A stretch of 6,427 nt of DNA. It comes from CAUZSN01 sp963582345. Its GTDB lineage: Bacteria > Planctomycetota > Planctomycetia > Planctomycetales > Planctomycetaceae. Shown in pieces: positions 5,575-6,427 of this stretch. The stretch lies in assembly GCA_963582345.1 (NCBI GenBank), contig CAUZSN010000143.1, forward strand, positions 1 to 6,427. Reading direction: 5' to 3'. Made by a program: the position numbers and the translations under genes. The notes under the pieces are model-generated. The model was not told where the DNA came from, ran no database searches, and was given only the letters and a program-made list of their open reading frames with translations. Numbering within the stretch: the stretch's first letter is position 1; each line of letters starts with the position of its first letter.

Positions 5575-6378
5575 TTACTCCTGAACGTCGACCGGTGGAC
5601 CTCCCATGATATGGTAACCACAATCAACGTGAACCGTTTCACCTGTGATACCACTGGCTAAGTCACTAAGTAGAAACGCTCCCGTATTGGCAACTTCGGC
5701 TGGTTCGATATTTCTCCGCATCGGTGAGAAGCTCTCATACAGCTTTAGCATCTTCTGGAAATCGCCAACGCCCATCGCACTGATCGTTCTGACCGGACCG
5801 GCGCTTAAGGCATTAACGCGAATGTCGTCGCGGCCGAGTTCATTGGCCAAATACGCAACCGCGCTCTCCAGTGCCGCTTTACAGATTCCCATCAGATTGT
5901 ATCCGGGAACGACTTTCTCGCCGCCCAGGTATGTCAGCGTAAGAATGCTGCCACCGGGATTGAGAATCTGTCGAGCACGCCCCGCGAGACAAATCAGGCT
6001 GTAAGCGCTGATTTCCATCGCTTGCGCAAATCCCGTGCGGCTTACGTTATAAACGGGACCGGTCAAGTCCTCAGGAGGCGCAAAAGCAAGACTATGTACC
6101 AGGAAATCGATCTTCCCGAACGTCTCTTTTGCGACCGAGAACACGGCATCCAAGTCTTCATCCTGCTGAACGTCACATGGAAGAACAAATCGGCCACCAA
6201 TCGGTTCGACTAGTTTCCGCACTTTCTTTTCGTTCTTCCGCCGCTCGTCCTTGTCCGGCAAATGGGTGAAACCCATTGTCGCCTGCTCAGCGTCTAAACG
6301 CTCCGTGATGTGCCATGCGATCGAACGATCGTTGGCAACTCCGAACACCAGACCTTTTTTTCCTTCAAACAGACCCAT
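5575..6378 (-). CDS. fabI: Enoyl-[acyl-carrier-protein] reductase (NADH), FabI
   Basis: Carries out the last reduction of each fatty acid elongation round, trans-2-enoyl-ACP to acyl-ACP, in the cytoplasm as a tetramer. The 267 residues match the usual length of about 260. Visible FabI signatures are GVANDRSIAWHI at 13-24 (atypical SDR cofactor motif), CDV at 68-70, HSLAFAP at 95-101, and TYLGGEKVVPGYNLMGICKAALES at 149-172 with Tyr150, catalytic Tyr160 and Lys167 in the Y-x6-K spacing of FabI. The C-terminal part has SAGPVRT and the final GxTxHVDCGYHIMG stretch. Residue 98 is Ala at the position of E. coli Gly93, a triclosan-contact site; Ala is normal in several families, so no resistance is implied. 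The start is supported by GAGGA nine bases upstream. The Nudix gene follows on the same strand. Confidence 0.97.
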   Translation of the reverse strand: MGLFEGKKGLVFGVANDRSIAWHITERLDAEQATMGFTHLPDKDERRKNEKKVRKLVEPIGGRFVLPCDVQQDEDLDAVFSVAKETFGKIDFLVHSLAFAPPEDLTGPVYNVSRTGFAQAMEISAYSLICLAGRARQILNPGGSILTLTYLGGEKVVPGYNLMGICKAALESAVAYLANELGRDDIRVNALSAGPVRTISAMGVGDFQKMLKLYESFSPMRRNIEPAEVANTGAFLLSDLASGITGETVHVDCGYHIMGGPPVDVQE

Positions 6379-6387
6379 ATTCTTGTT

Positions 6388-6392
6388 TCCTC
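6388..6392 (-). promoter_or_regulatory. Ribosome binding site of fabI
   Basis: GAGGA on the minus strand, nine bases before ATG 6378. It is the clearest Shine-Dalgarno site among the four minus-strand genes here. The remaining 35 bases to the window edge are too few to judge the promoter. Confidence 0.7.
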
Positions 6393-6427
6393 GCGCGCGA
6401 TTCCGATATCACAAGATACCGAGTTCA

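Noticed and set aside
5532..5654. N-terminal extension of the Nudix protein to ATG 5654
   Set aside because: It would overlap the end of fabI by about 80 bases, adds 41 residues without domain character, and the family normally begins close to ATG 5531.
5840..6100. Triclosan-resistant FabI, from Ala98 in place of E. coli Gly93
   Set aside because: Ala is found at this position in ordinary FabI proteins such as that of Staphylococcus aureus, so the residue alone says nothing about resistance.

Overview
The window looks like bacterial chromosome of moderate GC, about half by eye. The protein sequences and the mix of weak or absent Shine-Dalgarno sites suggest a planctomycete, perhaps Pirellulaceae. 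That assignment is an inference from resemblance, not a measured match.

There are three blocks. (1) Left, minus strand: metF (5,10-methylenetetrahydrofolate reductase, GTG start). It is followed at the very edge by eight codons that read like the start of gcvH. The pair would link the glycine cleavage system, which makes methylene-THF, to the enzyme that consumes it. (2) Centre, plus strand: a small stand-alone acyl carrier protein, a 524-residue fusion of a four-helix membrane domain with a GalE-type extended SDR sugar epimerase/dehydratase, and a GT4 glycosyltransferase. This looks like a compact surface-polysaccharide or glycolipid module. (3) Right, minus strand: fabI (enoyl-ACP reductase) followed 43 bases later by a MutT-like Nudix hydrolase.

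The non-coding stretches are informative. About 620 bases separate metF from the divergent acyl carrier protein. They hold several dyads and two doubtful small ORFs, but no RNA gene I recognise. Between the acyl carrier protein and the epimerase is a good sigma70-type promoter (TTGATC, 16 bases, TATAAT). An 8-bp perfect inverted repeat covers its -35 box, and a leader of about 185 bases follows it. The epimerase and glycosyltransferase, 58 bases apart, are probably one transcript. The glycosyltransferase and Nudix genes converge with 53 bases between them and no clear terminator.

The most unusual items are the membrane-anchored GalE-like epimerase (a CapD-like membrane part with a different SDR type), the loss of both glutamates of the usual EX7E motif in the glycosyltransferase, and the pairing of these two with a specialised acyl carrier protein. 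I see no CRISPR array, transposase, tRNA or rRNA.
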